Source: an uncultured Anaerolineae bacterium
GTDB lineage: Bacteria > Chloroflexota > Anaerolineae > Anaerolineales > Villigracilaceae
Direction: 5' to 3'
Length of the DNA stretch: 33,964 nucleotides
Assembly: GCA_903838415.1 (NCBI GenBank)
Contig: CAILYI010000020.1
Location: forward strand, 1-33,964
How positions within the stretch are numbered: position 1 is the stretch's first letter; each line of letters starts with the position of its first letter. This document shows, one piece after another, positions 16,435 to 24,158 of the stretch. The position numbers were made by a program, and so were the translations under genes. The notes under the pieces are model-generated. The model saw only the letters and a program-made list of their open reading frames with translations, had not been told where the DNA came from and searched no databases.

Positions 16435-16950
16435 ATGGCCCCAGAAACCAAATGCCAGAATTGCGGCGGCACAATCGATTCAAGCGAACGCAGCTGCCCC
16501 TACTGTGGAACCGCCCAAAAAGCCCAGGTCGGCGCGCCCACCATGCTCAGTGTCCCGGCCAGGCAACCATCCCCATTCAACAGCGCCGCCGAGGCCATGG
16601 ACGAAATCAAGAGTCAACTGCGCCAAGGAAATAAAATCAACGCGGTGAAGGTCTATCGCGAACACTTCAACACTGGCCTAAAAGAAGCCAAAGACGCCGT
16701 AGACGCGATCGAATCAGACTTGAAATTCCAGAGTGCGCCGCAAGTTGACGACGGCGTGGCTGATTATGCCCACCCCGAAGTCCTGCCCGCCGAATCGACC
16801 ATCAGCGCCAACCCGTTCGATGAGCCCCAAAAGCCATCCTCCGCGCGCCGCTGGATTATCGGTGGCAGCATCGCCGCAGTCGTTTTCCTGTGCCTGTGCT
16901 GCTGCCTGCCGCTTTTGATCGCTCTCGTCAGCCTGACCAACCAAAATTAA
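16435..16950 (+). CDS. Zinc-ribbon, L7/L12-CTD-like membrane protein
   Basis: 171 residues, ATG 16435 with CGGAG upstream. It has the same layout as the gene before it but without the propeller. There is a zinc ribbon (CQNCGGTIDSSERSCPYCG), then at about residues 50-85 a segment IKSQLRQGNKINAVKVYREH followed by FNTGLKEAKDAVDAIE. This is very close to the IKxVRExTGLGLKEAKDxVE helix of the ribosomal L7/L12 C-terminal domain. A linker follows, then a C-terminal membrane helix with a striking LCLCCCLPLL cysteine run. It is probably inserted by its tail with the ribbon in the cytoplasm. The specific role is unknown. Confidence 0.82.
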   Translation: MAPETKCQNCGGTIDSSERSCPYCGTAQKAQVGAPTMLSVPARQPSPFNSAAEAMDEIKSQLRQGNKINAVKVYREHFNTGLKEAKDAVDAIESDLKFQSAPQVDDGVADYAHPEVLPAESTISANPFDEPQKPSSARRWIIGGSIAAVVFLCLCCCLPLLIALVSLTNQN

Positions 16951-16953
16951 ACC

Positions 16954-17000
16954 GAATCAAAAAACGGGTTGGATGAAAATCCAGCCCGTTTTTGATTCCA
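16954..17000. terminator. Bidirectional terminator between convergent genes
   Basis: A long hairpin runs from GAATCAAAAAACGGGTTGGAT to ATCCAGCCCGTTTTTGATTC, with loop GAAA. The stem core is ACGGG-TTGGAT with one mismatch, flanked by A and T runs. It serves the zinc-ribbon gene (plus) and the iron-sulfur gene (minus). Confidence 0.88.
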
Positions 17001-17951
17001 CTAAACCGACCGGGCCTGGGCCGCGGCTTTTTCCATCAAAGCAAAGATTTCGAGCGGCTCCCCTTTGCTGGCCTCCCGTTTAAGCGAAATCGCTTCCTGC
17101 GGACATTTATCCACACACACCCCGCAGCCCATGCACTTCGACAGGTTCACTTCCATCAACAGATCGCCGATCGCCAAAGCCCCAAACTGACAATTATCCT
17201 GGCAGGTGCCACACGCCGAACAGGAATATTCGTCCACCTGCGCCACGTAACCAGATGAAGCCAGCATGGGCGTGCCATTCTGGTGCGCGTGGATGGCTCC
17301 GCAGCAGCACGAACAGCAGTTGCAGATGGCATAGAACCGTCCCAGCATGGCGTCCTTGAAAAAGGCGTGGTGGACATGTCCGCGGGCGTCTTCGGCATCG
17401 ATAATGGACATGGCCTCGTCGCGCGTAATCCAGCGCGTTTTACCGGGATTGTGATCGACCACAAAGCTTGCAAAAGGCTCGCCAACCACCAGGCACACAT
17501 CCAGCGGCAGGCACGGATTAGGCCGGGCAGACCGGCAGGGACAATCCAGCGCCACAATATGATCGGGGTTTTTCATCACAATCGAGCGGGCGCGTTTGTA
17601 CGGGATGACCTGCTCCAGATCGGGGATGTTGATGTCCTCGTTGATCAGCACCAGTTTTTTGGCTTCGGCGAGCGGCATGGTCTTGCCATGATAAGTATCA
17701 GCCATGCTGACGGTTTCAACATTATTTTCTTGCGGTTTGCCGCTGGTAATTTTCTGCTCCACCCAGGCCGCCAACGGCGCAAGTTTTTTCGCCAAAGGAT
17801 GCTGCCCGGTACCAATCGCAATGTATAGATGCGTCCAGCGCCCGTAAACGTAGCCATGCAAAAAGTCAAAGAACGAAAAATCGGCCTTCTCGCGGGCTTC
17901 CTTGTAAAATGCTGCCGTCGAGGGCTTGATAAACAGCGTCTTGATACCCAT
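17001..17951 (-). CDS. Cysteine-rich 4Fe-4S ferredoxin-type protein
   Basis: 316 residues from ATG 17949-17951 on the minus strand; AGGAGAG lies 6 bases before it, and a GTG three bases earlier is too near this site. The C-terminal part holds two classic clusters, CSACGTCQDNCQ and CMGCGVCVDKCP. Upstream are two further cysteine groups, CPCRSARPNPCLPLDVC and the dense ICNCCSCCCG, which could bind another cluster. The N-terminal 110 residues lack motifs I recognise. Similar proteins occur in anaerobes, but the electron partner is unknown. There is no signal peptide, so it is likely cytoplasmic. It stands alone, convergent with the zinc-ribbon pair. Confidence 0.85.
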   Translation of the reverse strand: MGIKTLFIKPSTAAFYKEAREKADFSFFDFLHGYVYGRWTHLYIAIGTGQHPLAKKLAPLAAWVEQKITSGKPQENNVETVSMADTYHGKTMPLAEAKKLVLINEDINIPDLEQVIPYKRARSIVMKNPDHIVALDCPCRSARPNPCLPLDVCLVVGEPFASFVVDHNPGKTRWITRDEAMSIIDAEDARGHVHHAFFKDAMLGRFYAICNCCSCCCGAIHAHQNGTPMLASSGYVAQVDEYSCSACGTCQDNCQFGALAIGDLLMEVNLSKCMGCGVCVDKCPQEAISLKREASKGEPLEIFALMEKAAAQARSV

Positions 17952-18027
17952 CACATCTCTCCTAAAAAATTAATCTGGTGGTGTCCAAATGAGTTGAACA
18001 ATGCTGGCGGGCTATCCGTTGTTCCTC

Positions 18028-18070
18028 AGTGAGGGACGGGCTCTTCCTAAGTGAGGGACAGGCTCTTCTT
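18028..18070. repeat. Tandem direct repeat, two copies
   Basis: Two copies of AGTGAGGGAC(G/A)GGCTCTTC with a 22-base period, one internal difference each. They lie in the 270-base gap between the iron-sulfur gene and the GNAT gene. No coding sense is visible; the gap otherwise holds only the promoter at 18186-18215. Confidence 0.6.
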
Positions 18071-18185
18071 CACTGAGAAAAGTCGGTTGAAAGAAAGGCC
18101 GCTGGTCGGGCATCCATTGGTTTCATCAGCGTAACGAAAAAACGCCATCAAAACAAGAGTGTACCATCCCCAAAGAGGATGACTT

Positions 18186-18215
18186 TTGTTACCAATCCAT
18201 TTAATCGAATAGAAT
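18186..18215 (+). promoter_or_regulatory. Promoter placed for a leaderless transcript
   Basis: TTGTTA (18186-18191), 18-base spacer, TAGAAT (18210-18215), then 7 bases to ATG 18223. There is no Shine-Dalgarno sequence before the ATG. Confidence 0.55.
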
Positions 18216-18222
18216 CGAACCC

Positions 18223-18720
18223 ATGAAAACGCCTGCCATCCCACCGAGCATGGAAAACGTGCGCTTGCGCCCGGTGTCCGCAAGCGACCTGCCAATTCTT
18301 TACGAACAACAATTGGATCCGCAAGCCTGCCTCATGGCTGACTTTCCATCGCGGGAATGGGAGGCTTTCCTGGCGCACTGGACGAAAATCCTTGCGAATG
18401 AAGCTGTCACAGCGCAGACCATCCTTTTTGACGGACAGGTGGCCGGGAATATCGTCTGCTTTGAAATGGCCGGGAAACAGGAAGTGGGCTACTGGCTGGG
18501 ACGGGAATTCTGGGGACGCGGCATCGCCACCTGGGCCCTGGGTGCCTTTCTGGAACTGGTGAAGATTCGTCCGCTGTATGGGTATGTCGTGAAAGACAAC
18601 CTGGCCTCACGCCAGGTGTTGGAAAAATACGGTTTTGTCATTTTCAGCGAGGAGCGGGATTTTTCAAACCTGCGCGGTGTTGAAGTTGAAGGATATTTGT
18701 TGAAGCTGGATAAAATTTAA
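18223..18720 (+). CDS. GNAT family N-acetyltransferase
   Basis: 165 residues, ATG 18223. It fits the RimJ/RimL-like GNAT type: LRPVSASDLPILYEQQLDP at the N-terminus, the acetyl-CoA loop region EVGYWLGREFWGRGIATWAL (G-R-G in the Q/RxxGxG/A position) and SRQVLEKYGF near the end. It would transfer an acetyl group to an amine; the substrate is unknown. It probably begins an operon with the hotdog and SGNH genes downstream, which follow closely on the same strand. Confidence 0.88.
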   Translation: MKTPAIPPSMENVRLRPVSASDLPILYEQQLDPQACLMADFPSREWEAFLAHWTKILANEAVTAQTILFDGQVAGNIVCFEMAGKQEVGYWLGREFWGRGIATWALGAFLELVKIRPLYGYVVKDNLASRQVLEKYGFVIFSEERDFSNLRGVEVEGYLLKLDKI

Positions 18721-18735
18721 GGAACAGGAACCTCG

Positions 18736-19182
18736 ATGAGCACAGGCTGGCAGCGTTTTCAGGAACAATTCATCAATTTCTACCCGCCATTTCTGGGCGC
18801 AGGAATTCGCTCGCGCAAGATCGACGCGAACACCGTCCGCGTGGAAATGAAGCTGACGGCGCTCAATCGAAATATCTTCGGGGTGCATTTTGGAGGCTCG
18901 TTGTATGCCCTGTGCGACCCGTGGTTTGCGCTGATTTTACTGCGCGAACTGGGCAGCGATTACATCGTTTGGGACAAGGCGGCGAGCATCCAATTTTTGC
19001 AACCGGGCCGCGGCACCGTCAGCGCCACCTTTCATATTCCACAGGATCGCATCGATGAAATCCGCCTGGCTGCGGAAAGCGGTCAGAAGATCGAGCCAAC
19101 CTTCAGTGTGGATGTCGTTGATCCAAACGGCGGGCTGATTGCGCGCGTGGATAAATTGTTGTATGTGCGGAGGAAAAAATGA
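18736..19182 (+). CDS. Hotdog-fold thioesterase-like protein (DUF4442)
   Basis: 148 residues, ATG 18736 with AGGAACAGGAA upstream, 15 bases after the GNAT stop. The pattern NRNIFGVHFGGSLYALCDPWFALILL, followed by WDKAASIQFLQPGRG, fits the DUF4442 group of hotdog-fold proteins related to acyl-CoA thioesterases. The substrate is not known. It overlaps the next gene by four bases (ATGA), so the two are translationally coupled. Confidence 0.82.
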   Translation: MSTGWQRFQEQFINFYPPFLGAGIRSRKIDANTVRVEMKLTALNRNIFGVHFGGSLYALCDPWFALILLRELGSDYIVWDKAASIQFLQPGRGTVSATFHIPQDRIDEIRLAAESGQKIEPTFSVDVVDPNGGLIARVDKLLYVRRKK

Positions 19183-19940
19183 GACGCTGGTTGATGCTTG
19201 GGCTCCTTTTTCTGGCGCTCAGCGGCTGCTCAGCCCCTTGCAGCGAGGATGCGGCCTGTTTGCGGGTCCTGTTTATCGGCAACAGTTATACTTTTGTCAA
19301 TGACTTGCCCAAAACGCTGACGAGACTGGCCCAATCAGGCGGGCAGCGTCTCGAAACCGGGATGGCGGCTCCGGGTGGGTGGGCTTTGAGTCAACACGTG
19401 AATTCCGCCGAGACGCTTAATCAGATCAGCTCGTCAAAGTGGAATTATATCGTTCTCCAGGAACAAAGCCAGATCCCCGCCAGCGAAACGGCGCGCAAAA
19501 CGCGCATGTTCCCGGCTGTCCGCGCGCTGGTTGGCAAAATCAAGACCGCGGATGCCACGCCCATGCTTTTTGTGACCTGGGGCCACCGCGCCGGTTGGCC
19601 CGAAAACGGCCTGCGCAATTATGAAAGTATGCAGTTGCAAATCGATCAGGGCTACATGGAAATCGGTCAGGAACTCAAGGCGCCGCTAGCGCCAGTGGGT
19701 TTTGCCTGGTACAAGCTTGTGAAACAAAACCCCCAGCTGGATCTGTGGCAGGAGGATGGCAGCCACCCGAATGAACAGGGAACATACCTGGCCGCCTGTG
19801 TTTTCTACGCGGTTCTTTTTCAAAAAAGCCCCGAGGGAATTTTGTACACCGGGAACTTATCCGTGGAAAATGCCCGGCTGTTGCAAAAAATCGCTGCTGA
19901 AACCGTCATTGGCAACGCGCAGAGATGGAATCTACCATAA
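19179..19940 (+). CDS. SGNH-hydrolase-like lipoprotein
   Basis: 253 residues, ATG 19179 overlapping the previous stop. A signal peptide with lipobox LSGC (Cys17) anchors it outside the cell. The SGNH blocks are partly visible: LFIGNSYTF carries the nucleophile (Ser36) and DGSHPNEQGTYLAA near residue 197 supplies Asp/His. The intervening TWGHRAGWPEN is in the place of the third block. It probably removes acyl or acetyl groups from a glycan or lipid, with the coupled hotdog and GNAT genes hinting at acyl chemistry; that link is inference. Confidence 0.8.
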   Translation: MRRWLMLGLLFLALSGCSAPCSEDAACLRVLFIGNSYTFVNDLPKTLTRLAQSGGQRLETGMAAPGGWALSQHVNSAETLNQISSSKWNYIVLQEQSQIPASETARKTRMFPAVRALVGKIKTADATPMLFVTWGHRAGWPENGLRNYESMQLQIDQGYMEIGQELKAPLAPVGFAWYKLVKQNPQLDLWQEDGSHPNEQGTYLAACVFYAVLFQKSPEGILYTGNLSVENARLLQKIAAETVIGNAQRWNLP

Positions 19941-19975
19941 GAACCACATAGACCGGAATTTCAGGAAATTTACAG

Positions 19976-20407
19976 ATGAAATGGCATAAAACGACGCTCG
20001 TAATCCCCACGCACGGCAAAGGCATGCTGGCCTTTACCGATAAACTCAACGCGCAGCTCCGCACCTGGAAGGTACGCGAAGGCATGTGTTTTCTGTATTG
20101 CCCGCACACTTCCGCATCGCTGACCATCAACGAGAATTATGACCCCAGCGCGCAAGCCGATTTGGAACAGTCGCTGGAAAAGCTTGTCCCGGAGAGCGAC
20201 CGCTGGTACAGCCACGATCTGGAAGGCCCGGATGACGCCACCTCACACATCCGCGCCATGCTGACAGATACCAGCCTAACCATCCCGGTGGATGAAGGCC
20301 GATTGACTCTGGGAAGCTGGCAGGGAGTCTACCTGTTTGAGCACCGCGCGCACGCCCATCGGCGTGAAGTGTTCGTGCGTGTGCTGGATATGTCGGAAAC
20401 GGCCTGA
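19976..20407 (+). CDS. YjbQ/UPF0047 family protein
   Basis: 143 residues, ATG 19976 with AGGAAA about 7 bases upstream. Family signatures are clear: CPHTSASLTINENYDPS, GPDDATSHIRAML and SWQGVYLFEHRAHAHRREV. Conserved His, Asp and Glu form a probable metal site. Members can act weakly as thiamine-phosphate synthase, and this is often the database name, but the true role is unsettled. It lies 35 bases after the SGNH gene on the same strand and may be its last operon member. It is convergent with the kinase operon. Confidence 0.93.
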   Translation: MKWHKTTLVIPTHGKGMLAFTDKLNAQLRTWKVREGMCFLYCPHTSASLTINENYDPSAQADLEQSLEKLVPESDRWYSHDLEGPDDATSHIRAMLTDTSLTIPVDEGRLTLGSWQGVYLFEHRAHAHRREVFVRVLDMSETA

Positions 20408-20423
20408 AAGAAAAACGCTGCCA

Positions 20424-22127
20424 TCATCCCCCCCAAACTTTGAAATCCTTCAAAATTGAGCCGCCCACGAATTCCCGCAGAATCGAATTATCGGGCACCC
20501 ATTCCATTTCGACCGGCAGGAACCACTCCAAAAACGCCAGCAGACGCTTGGTCTCAACATATTCCGGTGTGCCAAAGACCACCTGACGCAATAAAGGTTC
20601 AGCCAGCGGTTGCAGCACCGAAAGCTCATAAGCCAGCGCGGAATTGAACATCACATCGGCATTTTCCTGGTAAGGGAAAATATGCCTTTTCTCGCCACGT
20701 CGTACCGATTCCCAGCGCCCGATGGTCTGCTGGGCGCTGTAGCCGCGCTCACGGGCATCCCGCACAATACGGCGGATCAGGCGCGTGTCAGTGGTGGAGA
20801 CGCGGTTGTGCCGGTCGAGGTTGAGTTGTGTCAGCGCCGAGGCGTAGATCTTGAAGGATTGAGCCGCCAACGAAGCGGGAATCAGGCTTGGGTTCAGTCC
20901 ATGAATCCCTTCCAAAATAATGAGCTGTCCGGGGCGCAGGCGCACCACATCGCCCGGCTCTGGCATACCTTTTTTAAAGTTGTAGTGTGGTAACTGGACT
21001 TCCTCGCCACGAATCAACCGTTGCAATTGGTCACCCAGTTGAACCAGGTTGAGCGCTTCAATCTTTTCGAAATCAAATTCACCGTTCTCGTCTTTTGGCG
21101 TGGCATCGCGGTCAACGAAGAAATTATCCAATTCAAGGGCGTAAGGTGAAATCCCCAAAGCCAGCAGCTGCACCGCAAGACGCCGGGAAAAAGTGGTCTT
21201 ACCGGATGACGAAGGACCGGAAATCAGCACCAGCCGCGCGCTATCCCGCTTTTCGGCAATCTGGCGCGCAATCGAGGCGATGTGTTGCTCATGCAAGGCC
21301 TCCGAGACCAGGATCACCTCACGGCTGCGCCCCGCCTGGATGGCGTCATCCAACGCGCCCACGCTCTCAATGCCCAACCGCTCCAACCAGTTGCCATACT
21401 GACGGAAAGCATTCAACAACTGTGGATAATCGACCATCGGTGCAAGAGTGGTCGGCGTACTACGGCGTGGAAAGCGCAGGGTAAAACCGCCATTCGACAG
21501 GACAATCTCAAACCATTTGAGATAGCCCGTGGACGGCACCATATAACCATGATGGTAATCCGTGTGGCTGCCCAGGTTGTAAAGCGTGACATACGATTTG
21601 CGGCGGTGTCGCAACAGCCGGACTTTATCATCGTAGTTTTGACTCTCAAAGTAGGCGATAGCCTCCTCGATGGAGGCTTCGCGCCGGTCAAATGGCAGAT
21701 TTAACGCCACAAGACGCCGCATCTCGCTTTCGAGGGCTTTAATCTCGCTTTCGGTGAGTGGCTCGCGCCCCCTGGAATGGCAATAGTACCCGCCGGAGGC
21801 GACAGAGTGGTCAATAAACAAGAATGAATCGGAAAAAAGGTTGGTAAAAGCCGCTTCCAGCAGAAAAGTAAGTGAGCGGCGATAAATGCGCGCGCCATCG
21901 GCATCGGCCATGGTCACCGGCTGGACATGCGATTCCATTTCGAGGGGATAGGTCAGTTCGTGCAACTCGCCATTAACGACCACGCCAACAATGGGCGCGG
22001 GCAAATCCACTTCGATCGATTTCAAGAAATCCCGGGCACTGGCGCCGCGCGGACCTGCCAGGGTACGGCCATCAGGCAGGTGAATTTCGATCTGATCACT
22101 TTGTTCTACAAGTCGGATATCGGTCAT
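20424..22127 (-). CDS. TGS/ThrRS-like domain uridine kinase fusion (nucleoside kinase)
   Basis: 567 residues, start codon at 22125-22127, AGGA 6 bases upstream. Residues 1-75 look like a TGS domain (IEIHLPDGRTLAGPRGASARDFLK). About 80-240 resemble the second additional domain of threonyl-tRNA synthetase (FIDHSVASGGYYCH, HTDYHHGYMVP). About 290-500 are a phosphoribulokinase/uridine-kinase domain with P-loop GPSSSGKT at 304-311, ELDNFFVDRD and ILEGIHGLNP. Proteins of this layout occur in Firmicutes, Thermotogae and Chloroflexota and are annotated as nucleoside kinases. The natural substrate is uncertain. It is third in the minus-strand operon, 42 bases after the reductase gene. Confidence 0.88.
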   Translation of the reverse strand: MTDIRLVEQSDQIEIHLPDGRTLAGPRGASARDFLKSIEVDLPAPIVGVVVNGELHELTYPLEMESHVQPVTMADADGARIYRRSLTFLLEAAFTNLFSDSFLFIDHSVASGGYYCHSRGREPLTESEIKALESEMRRLVALNLPFDRREASIEEAIAYFESQNYDDKVRLLRHRRKSYVTLYNLGSHTDYHHGYMVPSTGYLKWFEIVLSNGGFTLRFPRRSTPTTLAPMVDYPQLLNAFRQYGNWLERLGIESVGALDDAIQAGRSREVILVSEALHEQHIASIARQIAEKRDSARLVLISGPSSSGKTTFSRRLAVQLLALGISPYALELDNFFVDRDATPKDENGEFDFEKIEALNLVQLGDQLQRLIRGEEVQLPHYNFKKGMPEPGDVVRLRPGQLIILEGIHGLNPSLIPASLAAQSFKIYASALTQLNLDRHNRVSTTDTRLIRRIVRDARERGYSAQQTIGRWESVRRGEKRHIFPYQENADVMFNSALAYELSVLQPLAEPLLRQVVFGTPEYVETKRLLAFLEWFLPVEMEWVPDNSILREFVGGSILKDFKVWGG

Positions 22128-22169
22128 GCGATTCCTGAGTTCCGGGCTACCACAAAAGCAGAGTGCTCT

Positions 22170-23225
22170 TTATAATTTTTCCAATAAATGGAGCGGATTC
22201 CTGGCAAATTCAGCGAGCGGGATTTTTCCCACCGTCAGGGCCAGCAAGGTTTCAGTGAGTAGTTTATTGACTGGCGTGAGTACGCCGGTCTTCTCCCCCG
22301 CGCGGACAATAGCGCCATGTAAATAAGTCACTTCGCTTTTGCCGCGCCTGGAATGCAAATCGATGTGAAAGGACGGCATTTTCGCTCCACGCCCGGCCCC
22401 GGCGGCTTTGCTCAGGAATGGTTTGGACAACCAGAGCGGCAACCGCGTGGAAAGCGCCAGCGCGCGCACCGGCGTGCCCGGCAAATCCACCACAGCGATG
22501 CCCTGGGCCTTCATCACGGCCAGGCACTCGCGCAGTTGAGCGATTTCGAGTCGGTACAAAGCAGGATTGGCAAAGACCTCGGCCGCTGTCATATCCAAAA
22601 TGGCGGAAGTGGGATTGGCCAGTAAATTGGTCAGCAGCTTGGACCATTTCATGTCCGCCGCTTTGGGAAACAATCTGGCGTTGAGAAAAGCCCCATCGAG
22701 AGCCTCCGCGAGCCGTTTCGACAGGGGATGCCCATCCGCCACGCCGACGCCGCGTAGTTTTTCGAGAACGATGTCGCCCACGCCGCGCCGCCCAACTGCC
22801 GAAGTGACGGTACCGTAGATGACTTTCTCCGCGCCCAAAACAGCGGCAATGGCAGGTTCATTGTCTACGCCATTTTGAAGGCACAGGATGGAGGGAAGTT
22901 GAGCCGCGAAGGGTTTCAGGCCTTCGAGCGCAGCAGGGGTATCGTACGATTTGAGCGCAAACAACGCCACGTCAAAGGGACCGTGCGTCAACGCGCCAGC
23001 CAGGGAATCAGCAACTTCAACGTCAGGCGGCATCAGGGTAAATTCCGCCTGACTCCCCCGGCGCGGATCAAGGCCCACGTTGAGCTTTAATCCGTTGCGG
23101 CGCAGTTCGTCCGCAGCCTGGGCTTGTTCCACAAAAACCACTTTATGGCCAGCCAGCGCCAATGATCCGCCAATATAAGTGCCGATGGCACCCGCTCCAA
23201 ACGATAAAATTTTCATAGGATTCAT
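22170..23225 (-). CDS. 2-dehydropantoate 2-reductase family protein (PanE/ApbA)
   Basis: 351 residues, start at 23223-23225; a second ATG three codons on is also possible. The upstream GGGGA lies in the tail of the epimerase gene. It begins with the NAD(P)-binding GAGAIGTYIGGSLALAGH. The family pattern continues with ALKSYDTPAALEGLKPF, LCLQNGVDNEPAIA and the C-terminal KWSKLLTNLLANPTSAIL, with the Lys and Asn residues of ApbA. It may make pantoate for coenzyme A, but many paralogues act on other 2-oxo acids, so I give no symbol. It is second in the operon, 6 bases after the epimerase stop. Confidence 0.9.
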   Translation of the reverse strand: MNPMKILSFGAGAIGTYIGGSLALAGHKVVFVEQAQAADELRRNGLKLNVGLDPRRGSQAEFTLMPPDVEVADSLAGALTHGPFDVALFALKSYDTPAALEGLKPFAAQLPSILCLQNGVDNEPAIAAVLGAEKVIYGTVTSAVGRRGVGDIVLEKLRGVGVADGHPLSKRLAEALDGAFLNARLFPKAADMKWSKLLTNLLANPTSAILDMTAAEVFANPALYRLEIAQLRECLAVMKAQGIAVVDLPGTPVRALALSTRLPLWLSKPFLSKAAGAGRGAKMPSFHIDLHSRRGKSEVTYLHGAIVRAGEKTGVLTPVNKLLTETLLALTVGKIPLAEFARNPLHLLEKL

Positions 23226-23231
23226 GCTGGT

Positions 23232-24158
23232 TTATCCCCGGAAACGCGAATCGCGTTGCAGTGTAAGGCGCAGGCCTTCTTCGAGTGAAATGGATGGCTT
23301 GTAGTTCAATTTCTGCCCGGCCAGGGTCAAATCGGCGCACATGTGCGAAACACCGGCAGACATTTTGGGGTTGTAGATGACTTCGGCGTTGGAACCGGTC
23401 ACGTCGAGCACGGTCTTGATCAGTTCACGCACCGAGGTTTGGCGGCCGCTGCCAATATTGATAACCGCGCCGTCGAGATTGGGCGCGGTGGAAGCTGCCA
23501 GCATGCCCGAGACGATATCATCCACATAGACGTAATCGCGCGTCTGGTTGCCATCGGCGTGGATGACGAGCGAACCCTTCCGAATGGCCTGCCGCAGAAA
23601 ATACGGTACAACCGGCGGATGCGAAGCTGGCAGGTGTTGACCGGGGCCGTAAGCATTAAACACGCGCAAGCTGACGGTTTCAATATTCCACAGATCGCCA
23701 ATCGTATTGACATAATATTCAGCCGCCAGTTTGGATACGGCATAAGGTGAACGCGGGTTGGGCTGCATGCTCTCGCTCAAAGGCTGCTGGCCCTGATCGC
23801 CATAGATGGCCCCGGACGAAACGAAAACCACCCGGCGCACCCCCACATCCCGCATGGCTTCCATCAGCGAAACCGTACCGCCGACATTGACAGCGTTATA
23901 TTCCCGCGGGTACAACACGGATTCCTGAACCGAAACGCGCGCCGCGAGATGATAGACGCAATCCACTTCCTGGAGCAGCGTCCAGAGCTTGGGACGGTCG
24001 TTCACATCTCCGCGTGTAAAGTGAACATCGGGTACCAGCGATTTCGAGTCGCCGGTGGATAAATCGTCCAGCCCGCGAACTTGATGACCTTCGCGGGCTA
24101 GCTGATTGGCCAGGGCCGAGCCTAAGAACCCGGCTGCGCCGGTAATGAGAAAATTCAT
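23232..24158 (-). CDS. NAD-dependent sugar-nucleotide epimerase/dehydratase
   Basis: 308 residues, ATG at 24156-24158 on the minus strand. The extended short-chain dehydrogenase fold is evident: GAAGFLGSALA for NAD binding, LDDLSTGD, the active-site YAVSK (SPYAVSKLAAEYY) and the Ser in VFVSSGAIYG. It is close to UDP-glucose 4-epimerase-like enzymes (GalE/WbpP group), likely making nucleotide sugars for surface glycans. It is the first gene of the three-gene minus operon; GATAAT lies 6 bases before the start codon (24165-24170) but no clear -35 is seen. Confidence 0.92.
   Translation of the reverse strand: MNFLITGAAGFLGSALANQLAREGHQVRGLDDLSTGDSKSLVPDVHFTRGDVNDRPKLWTLLQEVDCVYHLAARVSVQESVLYPREYNAVNVGGTVSLMEAMRDVGVRRVVFVSSGAIYGDQGQQPLSESMQPNPRSPYAVSKLAAEYYVNTIGDLWNIETVSLRVFNAYGPGQHLPASHPPVVPYFLRQAIRKGSLVIHADGNQTRDYVYVDDIVSGMLAASTAPNLDGAVINIGSGRQTSVRELIKTVLDVTGSNAEVIYNPKMSAGVSHMCADLTLAGQKLNYKPSISLEEGLRLTLQRDSRFRG

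Noticed and set aside
18028-18070. The tandem repeat as a small CRISPR array
   Set aside because: Only two copies with a 22-base period, no spacers of normal length and no cas genes in the window.
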